Source of the DNA: Streptomyces sp. DH12
GTDB lineage: Bacteria > Actinomycetota > Actinomycetes > Streptomycetales > Streptomycetaceae
Assembly: GCF_020873895.1 (NCBI RefSeq)
Contig: NZ_JAHWGT010000048.1
Location: 1 to 43,725, forward strand
Direction of reading: 5' to 3'
DNA length: 43,725 nucleotides
The notes beneath the pieces were generated by a model that ran no database searches, was not told the DNA's origin, and worked only from the letters and a program-made list of their open reading frames with translations. This document shows positions 18,301 to 25,043 of the stretch, one piece after another. Positions within the stretch are counted from its first letter, which is position 1. Every line of letters starts with the position of its first letter. The position numbers and the translations under genes were made by a program.

Positions 18301-19959
18301 GGGGTCGGCGCCGGCCAGGAACACCCCGAACAGGCCCCGGTCGGGAATGGTGCCGCCGGAGGTGACCGCGAGCCGCTGGGCGCCGGGCCGCCCGGTGATC
18401 GCGCCGGTGATCCGGTCCCACACCACGCGCGGCCGCAGCTCCGCGAACGCGTCCGACGGGTAGCGGCCGGCGAGCATGTCCAGGACGGCCGTGAACGCCG
18501 ACTCGGGCAGCGAGGCGAACGGGGCGGCCCGCCGGACCAGGGCCAGCAGGTCGTCGTAGCTCCACGTGTCCAGCGCGACCATCGCGACCAGCTGCTGGGC
18601 GAGCACGTCCAGCGGATTGGCGGGGACCCGCAGCGACTCGATGGCGCCCTGGCGCATCCGCTCCGTGACCACTGCCGACTGCACCAGGTCGCCCCGGTAC
18701 TTGGGGAACACCACGCCCCGCGACACGGCGCCCACCTGGTGCCCGGCCCGGCCCACGCGCTGCAGCCCCGACGCGACCGACGGCGGCGACTCGACCTGGA
18801 CGACGAGGTCCACCGCGCCCATGTCGATGCCCAGCTCCAGACTGGACGTCGCCACCACGGCCGGCAGCCGGCCCGCCTTCAGGTCCTCCTCGACCAGTGC
18901 CCGCTGCTCTTTGGAGACCGAGCCGTGGTGCGCCCGCGCCAGCAGCGGGGGAGCGCCCTTGGCGGCACCCGACTGGGCCATCAGCTCCGCGGGGGAGGCG
19001 TCGGCCGGCAGCGGCTCGCCCGTCGCCCGCTCGTAGGCGATCTCGTTGAGCCGGTTGCACAGGCGCTCCGCGAGCCGCCGGGAGTTGGCGAAGACGATCG
19101 TCGAGCGGTGCGCCTGGACCAGGTCCGCGATCCGCTCCTCCACGTGCGGCCAGATCGACGCCTTCTCGGCGGGCCCGCCCCCGCCCCCGCCGCCGTCTGC
19201 GGCGGGGGCGCCGCCGAGCTCGCCGAGGTCCTCGACGGGCACCACCACGGACAGGTCGAACTCCTTGCCCGAAGGGGGCTGCACCACCTCGACCCGCCGC
19301 TGCGGCGAGAGGAACCGCGCCACCTCGTCCACCGGCCGGACCGTCGCCGACAGGCCGATGCGGCGCGCGGGGCGGGGCAGGAGCCCGTCCAGCCGCTCCA
19401 GGGAGAGCGCGAGGTGGGCGCCGCGCTTGGTGCCCGCGACGGCGTGCACCTCGTCGAGGATGACCGTCTCCACGCCCGCCAGCGCGTCCCTGGCGGCCGA
19501 GGTCAGCATGAGGAAGAGCGACTCGGGCGTGGTGATCAGGATGTCCGGCGGGCGCGTCGCCAACGAGCGCCGCTCGGCGGCCGGTGTGTCGCCGGAGCGG
19601 ATGCCGACCCGCACCTGCGGCTCCGGCATCCCCAGCCGCACGGCCTCCTGCCGGATGCCCGTCAGCGGACTGCGGAGGTTGCGCTCGACGTCGACGGCGA
19701 GGGCCTTGAGCGGTGACATGTACAGCACGCGGCAGCGCTTCTTCGCGTCGGCGGGCGGCGGCTCCGACGCGAGCCGGTCCAGGGCCGCCAGGAACGCGGC
19801 GAGCGTCTTGCCCGAGCCGGTCGGCGCCACGACGAGCACGTTCGACCCGGCGCCGATCGCCCGCCAGGCCCCCTCCTGGGCGGGCGTGGGCGCGTCGAAC
19901 GCCCCCGTGAACCAGCCGCGCGTCGCGGGGGAGAAGGAGTCGAGTGCGGTCCCGGCCAT
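15310..19959 (-). CDS. lhr: Large ATP-dependent helicase Lhr
   Basis: 1549 residues from the ATG at 19959. 3'-5' superfamily 2 DNA helicase/ATPase of the Lhr type. The core has APTGSGKT (45-52), TTPESLFL, DEVH (169-172), a GLSATV motif III, ATSSLELGIDMG and QRVGRAGHQ (motif VI). A winged-helix and the long Lhr-specific C-terminal region complete a length matching the family. A Gly-run insert sits between motif III and the second RecA fold. The frame is open 10 codons upstream, but the start at 19959 is chosen because a RecA-NDp promoter places the transcript start there (leaderless); ATG 19968 overlaps the -10 box. Actinobacterial lhr is DNA-damage induced, and the promoter agrees. Confidence 0.93.
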   Translation of the reverse strand: MAGTALDSFSPATRGWFTGAFDAPTPAQEGAWRAIGAGSNVLVVAPTGSGKTLAAFLAALDRLASEPPPADAKKRCRVLYMSPLKALAVDVERNLRSPLTGIRQEAVRLGMPEPQVRVGIRSGDTPAAERRSLATRPPDILITTPESLFLMLTSAARDALAGVETVILDEVHAVAGTKRGAHLALSLERLDGLLPRPARRIGLSATVRPVDEVARFLSPQRRVEVVQPPSGKEFDLSVVVPVEDLGELGGAPAADGGGGGGGPAEKASIWPHVEERIADLVQAHRSTIVFANSRRLAERLCNRLNEIAYERATGEPLPADASPAELMAQSGAAKGAPPLLARAHHGSVSKEQRALVEEDLKAGRLPAVVATSSLELGIDMGAVDLVVQVESPPSVASGLQRVGRAGHQVGAVSRGVVFPKYRGDLVQSAVVTERMRQGAIESLRVPANPLDVLAQQLVAMVALDTWSYDDLLALVRRAAPFASLPESAFTAVLDMLAGRYPSDAFAELRPRVVWDRITGAITGRPGAQRLAVTSGGTIPDRGLFGVFLAGADPKRGGGRVGELDEEMVYESRVGDVFTLGTSSWRIEDITRDRVLVSPAPGVPGRLPFWKGDQLGRPLELGRALGAFLREIGALPPEDARLRLVAAGLDAWAAENVLAYLDEQRRACGHVPDDRTILVERFRDELGDWRVVVHSPFGAQVHAPWALALGARLAERYGMDAQVMHADDGIVLRLPDADLMGLDFLDDDPAAPAAPGGGPEYDSEQSPVGAADVVFDRGEVDRIVTEQVGGSALFASRFRECAARALLLPRRTPGRRTPLWQQRQRAAQLLEVASEFGSFPIVLEAVRECLQDVFDVPGLQELMGDLEARRVRLVEVTTPEPSPFARSLLFGYVAQFLYEGDSPLAERRAAALSLDSRLLSELLGQAELRELLDPEVLAELERELRWRTDDRRLKDAEAVADALRVLGPLTDGELAERGADPAWAAELAATRRAIRVRIAGADHWAAVEDAGRLRDALGTALPVGVPEAFTEPVKDPLGDLLARFARTHGPFTSADAAARFGLGTAVTDGALHRLAAGGRVVQGEFHPSGIGQEWCDATVLRRLRRRSLAALRQELEPVPPAALATFLPQWQHVGGSSLRGLDGLARAVEQLQGAPVPASALERLVLPSRVRGYTPALLDELTTTGEVLWAGAGSLPGKDGWVSLYLADAAPLLLPAPHPLETTALHESVLTALSGGYGLFFRQIADQVRATTHPEATDPALADAVWDLAWSGRLTNDTLAPLRAMLGSGRTAGSTAHRARRPVPRGRYGTLTAAARPASRSGPPTVSGRWSLLPPAEPDPTHRAHALARTLLDRHGVVTRGAVAAEGVEGGFSATYRVLSAFEDSGQARRGYVVEGLGAAQFAMDGAVDRLRAAATARDRADGTADPQAVVLAAADPANAYGAALPWPEPPAGASHKPGRKAGSLVVLVDGELTLYVERGGKTLLSWAADPDAPALQAAAGELAAAARAGALGTVTVERINGTAALTSPFSRALEAAGFHATPRGLRLRA

Positions 19960-19966
19960 GCCCACC

Positions 19967-19989
19967 ATCGTGCACCGCGCCACTGACAA
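19967..19989 (-). promoter_or_regulatory. RecA-NDp type (LexA-independent) DNA-damage promoter of lhr
   Basis: On the minus strand TTGTCAGTG (19989-19981) is followed by 8 nt and CACGAT (19972-19967), matching TTGTCRGTG-N8-TANNNT except for the first base of the -10. The -10 ends 7 nt before the lhr ATG at 19959. The first 11 bases TTGTCAGTGGC are identical to those in front of recA at 29664. Confidence 0.8.
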
Positions 19990-20067
19990 AGACCGTGCGC
20001 CCGACGGACACGCAGGTCAGCGGGGGTGGGCGCGGCCCCCGGACGGAGCCCGACGCAGAATGGAGCC

Positions 20068-20940
20068 ATGGGGAGCGACCCGGGCGGCGACCGGACCGAC
20101 GAGTGGGCCAGGCACTGGCAGTACCCGGGCGTGCCCGGCCTGGACCTGCTGCGCGCCCGTTACGTCCGCCACTCCTTCTCCCGCCACAGCCACGAGGGGT
20201 ACGTCCTCGGCGCGGTCCGCCGGGGCGTCGAGGACGTGGTGCTGCCGGACGGCACGATCCAGGCCCGACCCGGCACCGTCGTGATGATCAACCCGGAGGT
20301 GCCGCACTCCGCGCACGCCGGGGTCCCCGAAGGCTGGTCCTACGCCACGCTCTACCCCTCGTCGCACCTGGTGGCGGGCATCGCCGAGGAGGAGACCACC
20401 CTGCGCGGCACCGTCGCCTTCGCCGAGACGATCGTCGAGGACGAGAGCACCGCGCGGCTGGTCCGGGCCGTGCACCGGGCCGCCGAGGAGGGCAACGCCC
20501 TGGCCGCCGACACCGTGCTGCGCGTCGCCGTCGCCCGCCTCCTGCGCCGCCACGGCCGCAGCGCCCCGCCCCGCACGCCCGTCGTCGCCGGGGCCCGCGC
20601 GGCCGCCGCCGCGCGCGAGGCGCTCCTCGACCGGATGGCCGCGCCGCCCTCCCTGGAGCAGCTCGCCCGGGAGCTGGACACCAGCCCCTTCGCCCTGCTG
20701 CGCGCCTTCAAGGCGGCGTACGGGATGCCGCCCCACACGTGGCTCACCAACGCGCGCGTACGGGCCGCCCGCCGCCTGCTGGAGGCCGGCACGGCACCCG
20801 CCGCGGCGGCCGCGGCGGTCGGCTTCAGCGACCAGCCCCACCTGAACCGGCACTTCACCCGGATCGTCGGGGTGCCGCCCGGTGCGTACCAGCGTGAGCG
20901 CGCAAGAACGTACAAGACCGGCCGGGAGGGGCCGCCGTAG
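20068..20940 (+). CDS. AraC family transcriptional regulator
   Basis: 290 residues from the ATG at 20068 (GGAG 3 nt upstream; a CAGAAT -10-like box also fits a leaderless start). The N-terminal cupin-like effector domain (about 20-140) has a HSHEGYVLG stretch; the C-terminal double HTH of the AraC type (about 195-285) has LARELDTSPFALLRAFKAAYG in the first HTH and GFSDQPHLNRHFTR in the second. The ligand is unknown. It immediately precedes azlCD, whose putative promoter overlaps its stop codon, so local control of branched-chain amino acid export is the natural inference. Divergent from lhr, 108 bp away. Confidence 0.9.
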   Translation: MGSDPGGDRTDEWARHWQYPGVPGLDLLRARYVRHSFSRHSHEGYVLGAVRRGVEDVVLPDGTIQARPGTVVMINPEVPHSAHAGVPEGWSYATLYPSSHLVAGIAEEETTLRGTVAFAETIVEDESTARLVRAVHRAAEEGNALAADTVLRVAVARLLRRHGRSAPPRTPVVAGARAAAAAREALLDRMAAPPSLEQLARELDTSPFALLRAFKAAYGMPPHTWLTNARVRAARRLLEAGTAPAAAAAAVGFSDQPHLNRHFTRIVGVPPGAYQRERARTYKTGREGPP

Positions 20941-20943
20941 CGT
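20914..20943 (+). promoter_or_regulatory. Candidate azlC promoter overlapping the araC-type stop codon
   Basis: AAGACC (20914-20919), 18-bp spacer, TAGCGT (20938-20943); the TAG is also the stop codon of the upstream regulator. The -10 ends 7 nt before the azlC GTG at 20951 and no ribosome binding site is present, so a leaderless azlC mRNA is likely. Confidence 0.45.
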
Positions 20944-20950
20944 CCGGGGC

Positions 20951-21766
20951 GTGGCAGAACGAGACACAGCAGCAGCACACCCCGCCGCGCCGCCCGGTCG
21001 GCCCGGCACGCCGTCCGCCGCTCCGCCCGCGGGGCCGAGCGGCGCGGTGGCGCCGGACGCGGCGGTGCCGGAGGCGGTGGAGCCGGCCGCGGCGGAGCCC
21101 GGCAGGGCCGTCGTGCGGGACTCCCTCGGCGTGGGCGTCGCCGTCGGCCTCTCCGGCTTCGCCTTCGGCGTGACCTCGGTCGGCGCCGGCCTGGACCTCC
21201 TCCAGACCTGCGCGCTCAGCCTGCTCGTCTTCACCGGCGCCTCGCAGTTCGCCCTCGTCGGCGCGCTCGCCGCCGGAGGCAACCCCTTCACCGCCGCCGC
21301 GGGAGCGTTCTTCCTCGGCACGCGCAACGCCTTCTACGGGTTGCGCCTCTCGCAATTGCTTGCGCTCCCGCGCGCGGTGCGCCCGTTCGCCGCGCACTGG
21401 GTGATCGACGAGACCGCCGCGGTCTCCCTGGCCCAGCCGGACCGCCGGACCGCGCGCGTCGGGTTCACGGTCACCGGCGTGACCCTCTACGTGCTGTGGA
21501 ACCTCACCACCCTCCTCGGCGCGCTCGGCGCCGAGGCCATCGGCGACACGGCCGCCTGGGGCCTGGACGCGGCCGGGCCCGCCGTCTTCCTCGCCCTGCT
21601 CGCCCCGATGCTGCGCACGGCTACGGAGCGGGCCGTGGCCGGGCTCGCGGTCCTCCTCGGGCTCGGCTTCCTGCCGGTGCTGCCCGCCGGTGTGCCCGTG
21701 CTCGTGGCGGCGGCGGCCGCCCCCGTCGTGCTGTGGCTCAAGGGACGCGGGGAGGGCGGGCGGTGA
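20951..21766 (+). CDS. azlC: Branched-chain amino acid exporter large subunit AzlC
   Basis: 271 residues from the GTG at 20951. After about 55 Ala/Pro-rich residues come several hydrophobic helices. Family features include a GFAFGVTSVGAGL segment and FTGASQFALVGAL plus FFLGTRNAFYGLRLS. AzlC and the small AzlD together export branched-chain amino acids (BrnFE-like). The next gene overlaps its stop codon. The long Pro/Ala-rich N-terminus is unusual; a later start is possible, but the leaderless -10 supports this one. Confidence 0.9.
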   Translation: MAERDTAAAHPAAPPGRPGTPSAAPPAGPSGAVAPDAAVPEAVEPAAAEPGRAVVRDSLGVGVAVGLSGFAFGVTSVGAGLDLLQTCALSLLVFTGASQFALVGALAAGGNPFTAAAGAFFLGTRNAFYGLRLSQLLALPRAVRPFAAHWVIDETAAVSLAQPDRRTARVGFTVTGVTLYVLWNLTTLLGALGAEAIGDTAAWGLDAAGPAVFLALLAPMLRTATERAVAGLAVLLGLGFLPVLPAGVPVLVAAAAAPVVLWLKGRGEGGR

Positions 21767-22080
21767 GCGGGGCCGGGATCTGGATCGCGATCGGCCTGAC
21801 GGCCGTCGGCTGCTATCTGCTCAAGCTCGGTGGCCTGCTGGTACCGGCCGAGACCCTGGAGCGTCCGCTGGTACGGCGCCTGTCGGCGCTGCTGCCGGTG
21901 GCCCTGCTCGCCGCGCTCACCGCCCAGCAGACGTTCGCCTCCGGGGGCGCCCTGGTCGTCGACGCCCGCGCGGCCGGCGTCGCGGCGGCCGCGCTGGCCC
22001 TGCTGCTGCGCGCGCCGTTCCTGGTGGTCGTCGCCGCGGCCGTCGTGGTGACGGCGGGGGCCCGGGCGCTGGGCGGCTGA
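21763..22080 (+). CDS. azlD: Branched-chain amino acid exporter small subunit AzlD
   Basis: 105 residues; the GTG at 21763 overlaps the azlC stop (GTGA). Small hydrophobic protein with four predicted helices and the AzlD pattern LVRRLSALLPVALLAALTAQQTF. It forms the two-component exporter with AzlC. Confidence 0.9.
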   Translation: MSGAGIWIAIGLTAVGCYLLKLGGLLVPAETLERPLVRRLSALLPVALLAALTAQQTFASGGALVVDARAAGVAAAALALLLRAPFLVVVAAAVVVTAGARALGG

Positions 22081-22129
22081 CCGCTCCGTACCGGGAGGCT
22101 GTCCCGGCCCCGCCGTTCCCGGCCCCGCT

Positions 22130-22192
22130 GCCCCGGGCCCCGCCGTCCCGCCGTCCCGGGCCCCCGCCGTGCCGGGCCCCCGCCGTCCCGGA
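22130..22192. repeat. GC-only degenerate tandem repeats after azlD
   Basis: A run of CCCGGGCCCC(C)GCCGT-like units (at least three copies, interspersed with CCGTCCCG) fills the gap between azlD and the convergent unknown gene. It could form alternative hairpins serving as a bidirectional terminator. Confidence 0.6.
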
Positions 22193-22242
22193 CCGCGCTC
22201 GCGGCCGGGTGCGGGGCAGGAGCCTGGCCGGTGCCGGGGCGG

Positions 22243-23169
22243 TCAGTCGATGGGGCGGCCGTGGGCCCGCAGCGTGCGCAGGGCCTCGATCGTGACGGCC
22301 GGGCGGGCTTCCAGGGCCGTACCGGGGGCCCACTGGCGCCAGGTGACCGGCCACCCCCCGTCCTCGTCCTGCAGGCCCGCCAGGTGGTCCAGGGAGCGGG
22401 CCATCTCCTCGTCGGTGAACCACGCCCGGGCCAGGGAGCCCGGCACGCGCGCGTAGTCGTGCGGGAAGTGGTGCTCGCCCGGCGCGTACCCGGGTGCCGT
22501 CGGGTAGGCGTCGGCGCGATCCGGCTCCAGCACCGCGAGCCGCCGCTCCCGCACCACGCGTCCGAGCCGGTCCGCCGCGGCCCCGGCCCGGGCCCGGTCC
22601 GGGACGCCATCGAGGAACGCCACGGCCGCCTCCACCTCGTACGGGTGGGACCGCCCCGCCTCGACGATCGACTCCACGGCCGCCCAGCAGAAGTCGGTCG
22701 CCCGGAACAGCCAGGCGTGCCACACCTGGTTGCGGTGGAGCAGCCCCACCACGGGCCCGGTGGCCAGCAGGTCGCTCGGCGGGTCGTCGACGACCGGGAC
22801 GAACGGAGCGACGGGATAGCCCCGCACGGACGGGTGAACGGCCGGCAGCGCCCCGTCGTACGTCGACACGGAGGTCAGGTACCGGCAGACCCGCTCCACG
22901 CGCGTCCCGCCGCACCGGCCGATCGAGTCGAGGACCCGCAGCGCGTGGGCGGTGTGCAGCGGCTGGCTGACCGGTCCCCGTACGTCCGGCTCCAGGGCGT
23001 ACCCGTAGCCGCCGTCGGCATTGGCGTACGGGGCGAGAGCGGTCTCGACGGCGTCGGCGCCCCCGCCGAGGAAGTGGTAGGCGAACCGGCGCTGTTCGAG
23101 GACGCGAGCCGTGAGCCAGATGAACCGCTCGGCCCGCGCAAGGGGAGTTTCAGCCATGTGTCGACCCAT
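22243..23169 (-). CDS. Alpha/alpha-toroid (prenyltransferase/squalene-cyclase-like) protein of unknown function
   Basis: 308 residues from the ATG at 23169 (leaderless; a second ATG is at 23157). No catalytic motif is recognised. Two stretches resemble the QW/DGG repeats of terpene cyclases and protein prenyltransferases: NADGGYGYALEPD (about 50-62) and LQDEDGGWPVTWRQW near the C-terminus. The rest fits helical hairpin repeats (about six). The DXDD or DDXXD motif expected of a cyclase is not seen, so an enzyme call is not supported. No signal peptide. It is divergent from the DUF3046 gene, 79 bp away. Confidence 0.7.
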   Translation of the reverse strand: MGRHMAETPLARAERFIWLTARVLEQRRFAYHFLGGGADAVETALAPYANADGGYGYALEPDVRGPVSQPLHTAHALRVLDSIGRCGGTRVERVCRYLTSVSTYDGALPAVHPSVRGYPVAPFVPVVDDPPSDLLATGPVVGLLHRNQVWHAWLFRATDFCWAAVESIVEAGRSHPYEVEAAVAFLDGVPDRARAGAAADRLGRVVRERRLAVLEPDRADAYPTAPGYAPGEHHFPHDYARVPGSLARAWFTDEEMARSLDHLAGLQDEDGGWPVTWRQWAPGTALEARPAVTIEALRTLRAHGRPID

Positions 23170-23175
23170 GTCCCG

Positions 23176-23203
23176 ACCGTAGGGCGTGGACGGCTCCCGT
23201 CGG
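23176..23203 (-). promoter_or_regulatory. Candidate promoter of the alpha/alpha-toroid gene
   Basis: On the minus strand CCGACG (23203-23198), 16 bp, then TACGGT (23181-23176), ending 6 nt before the ATG at 23169. Suggests a leaderless start and decides against the internal ATG at 23157. Confidence 0.4.
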
Positions 23204-23236
23204 GTCCCGTGGGCCGGGCGGCACTCTCAGGAGCGC

Positions 23237-23242
23237 GATACT
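23237..23242 (+). promoter_or_regulatory. -10 box of the DUF3046 gene
   Basis: GATACT ends 6 nt before the ATG at 23249. A GGAGG is present but only 1 nt from the ATG, too close for a ribosome binding site, so leaderless translation is favoured. No clear -35. Confidence 0.45.
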
Positions 23243-23248
23243 GGAGGC

Positions 23249-23443
23249 ATGCGGTTGACGATTTTCTGGGAGCGGATGGCGGACCACTTCGGCGCGGCGT
23301 ACGCCGAGTCGTTCGCCCGCGACCACGTGATGTCCGAACTGGGCGGCCGGACGGTGTACGGGGCGCTGGACGCCGGCTGGGAGGCGAAGGACGTGTGGCG
23401 GGCCGTCTGCGCGGCCGTCGACGTCCCGGCCGACAAGCGCTGA
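23249..23443 (+). CDS. DUF3046 domain protein
   Basis: 64 residues covering the whole DUF3046 family: MRLTIFWERMADHFG at the N-terminus, then a RTVYGALDAGWEAKDVWRAVC-type region. Function unknown; it is a small cytosolic, helical protein conserved in actinobacteria and commonly found near recA. It lies alone between a divergent unknown gene and a tandem-repeat region. Confidence 0.88.
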   Translation: MRLTIFWERMADHFGAAYAESFARDHVMSELGGRTVYGALDAGWEAKDVWRAVCAAVDVPADKR

Positions 23444-23492
23444 CCGGAACCATCCGGTCCGCCGCGGCCGTCCCGGCCCGTCCCTCCGCTGG

Positions 23493-23551
23493 CCTCCGTC
23501 CTCCGTCCTCCGTCCTCCGTCCTCCGTCCTCCGTCCTCCGTCCTCCGTCCT
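23493..23551. repeat. Simple tandem repeat, eight copies of CCTCCGT
   Basis: Eight perfect 7-bp units (23493-23548) plus a partial CCT, located 50 bp after the DUF3046 stop and about 100 bp before the AI-2E family gene. Read on the minus strand the unit is ACGGAGG. Degenerate CCGTCCG-type units continue to about 23585. Confidence 0.95.
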
Positions 23552-23600
23552 GGTCCGCCACCCGCCGTCCGCCGTCCGTCCACCGGCCGTCCCCGGCCGG

Positions 23601-23609
23601 TTGTCCACA
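23601..23609 (+). promoter_or_regulatory. DnaA-box-like nonamer
   Basis: TTGTCCACA is an exact match to the preferred Streptomyces DnaA box. It is a single site, 51 bp before the start of the AI-2E family gene, so it is not an origin; chance occurrence or promoter regulation are both possible. Confidence 0.45.
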
Positions 23610-23651
23610 GGGCCCCGGCAGGCTGTCGCAGCGGTGAGCGACACTTGCCCC

Positions 23652-24974
23652 GTGGCCCCGACTGACGAGACCCAGAACCCCAGCCCCGACCCCGACCCGT
23701 CCCCCAGCGGGGCTCCCCGACCCGACCCCGCAGCCGCCCCCGCCACCGCGGTCGGCGCGACAGCCGGCGCCCCGGCCGCCGGCGCCCCCGCCCCGGGCGC
23801 CCCGGCCGCGCTGTCCGCCCCCGCCGTGGCGCGCATGCCCCGCTGGCTGCCCCGCGCCATGGTGCTCGCGCTGGCCCTGTACGCCTGCTTCCAGTTGGGC
23901 AGCTGGGCCTTTCACCAGCTCATCGGGCTGCTCCTCAACATCCTGATCGCGTTCTTCCTCGCCCTCGCCGTCGAGCCCGCCGTGGGCCGTATGGCGGCCC
24001 GGGGCATGCGCCGGGGCCTGGCCACGTTCCTGGTGTTCCTGAGCGTCCTCGCGGTGGGCGTGGGGTTCGTCGTCCTGCTCGGGTCGATGCTCGCGGGGCA
24101 GATCGTCAGCATGGTCGACGACCTCCCCAAGTACCTCGACTCGCTGATCAACTGGAGCAACCAGACCTTCGACACCCGGCTGTCCAGGGTCGCCGTCCAG
24201 GACAGCCTGCTGCGCTCGGAGTGGCTGCGGCAGTACGTCGAGAACAGCGCGAGCGGCGTGCTGGACGTCTCCACCACCGTCCTCGGCGGCCTCTTCAAGC
24301 TCCTGACGATCTTCCTGTTCTCGTTCTACTTCGCCGCCGACGGCCCCCGGTTGCGCCGGGCCCTGTGCTCCGTGCTGCCCCCGGCCAAGCAGGCGGAGGT
24401 CCTGCGCGCCTGGGAGATCGCCGTCGACAAGACCGGCGGCTACATCTACTCGCGCGGGCTGATGGCGCTCTTCTCCGGCCTGGCCCACTTCGTCCTGCTG
24501 GAGTTCCTCGGTGTGCCCTACGCGCCGGCGCTCGCCGTGTGGGTCGGCCTCGTCTCGCAGTTCCTGCCCACCATCGGCACCTATCTGGCGGGCGCCCTGC
24601 CGATGCTCATCGCGTTCACCGTCGCCCCCTGGTACGCCCTGTGGGTCCTGGCGTTCGTCGTCGTGTACCAGCAGTTCGAGAACTACCTGCTGCAGCCGAA
24701 GCTGACCGCCAGGACGGTGGACATCCACCCGGCGGTCGCCTTCGGATCGGTCGTGGCGGGCACCGCCCTGCTGGGCGCCGTCGGCGCGTTGATCGCGATC
24801 CCCGCGGTCGCCACCCTCCAGGCGTTCCTCGGCGCCTACGTCAAGCGGTACGCCGTCACGGAGGACCCGCGCGTCCACGGGCACCGCAGGCACGGCGAGA
24901 TGGTCCTGGCCCGGGTGCAGCGGGCGCTGCGCACCAGCGGCCGGGACGGGACGCCACCGAGCGGCGGCGCCTGA
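23652..24974 (+). CDS. AI-2E family membrane transporter (PerM/YdiK family)
   Basis: 440 residues from the GTG at 23652; GACACT (23640-23645) ends 6 nt upstream and fits a leaderless start. An alternative GTG at 23634 would add six residues. The first 60 residues are Pro/Ala-rich. The rest has about eight membrane helices, with an extracellular-type loop after the third (VDDLPKYLDSLINWSNQTF) and the family block FLGVPYAPALAVWVGLVSQF followed by IPTIG-like residues (here LPTIG). Family members are exporters of diverse substrates or Na/H antiporters; the AI-2 link is only a family name and no substrate can be assigned. Confidence 0.88.
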   Translation: MAPTDETQNPSPDPDPSPSGAPRPDPAAAPATAVGATAGAPAAGAPAPGAPAALSAPAVARMPRWLPRAMVLALALYACFQLGSWAFHQLIGLLLNILIAFFLALAVEPAVGRMAARGMRRGLATFLVFLSVLAVGVGFVVLLGSMLAGQIVSMVDDLPKYLDSLINWSNQTFDTRLSRVAVQDSLLRSEWLRQYVENSASGVLDVSTTVLGGLFKLLTIFLFSFYFAADGPRLRRALCSVLPPAKQAEVLRAWEIAVDKTGGYIYSRGLMALFSGLAHFVLLEFLGVPYAPALAVWVGLVSQFLPTIGTYLAGALPMLIAFTVAPWYALWVLAFVVVYQQFENYLLQPKLTARTVDIHPAVAFGSVVAGTALLGAVGALIAIPAVATLQAFLGAYVKRYAVTEDPRVHGHRRHGEMVLARVQRALRTSGRDGTPPSGGA

Positions 24975-25043
24975 CCCGGCGCCCGCGTACGTACGCCGAG
25001 CCGGGGCGGCGGGGACGTGCCCGGCGGGCGGGGACGTGCGGCC

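Noticed and set aside
19966-19989. Alternative Lhr starts at 19968 or 19989
   Set aside because: They overlap the -10 and -35 parts of the RecA-NDp promoter.
15458-20011. Very long open frames opposite or beside lhr (for example 15595-19716 plus strand, 15458-20011 minus strand)
   Set aside because: Arg/Gly/Pro/Ala-rich translations caused by high GC; the lhr frame has all helicase motifs and the right codon bias.
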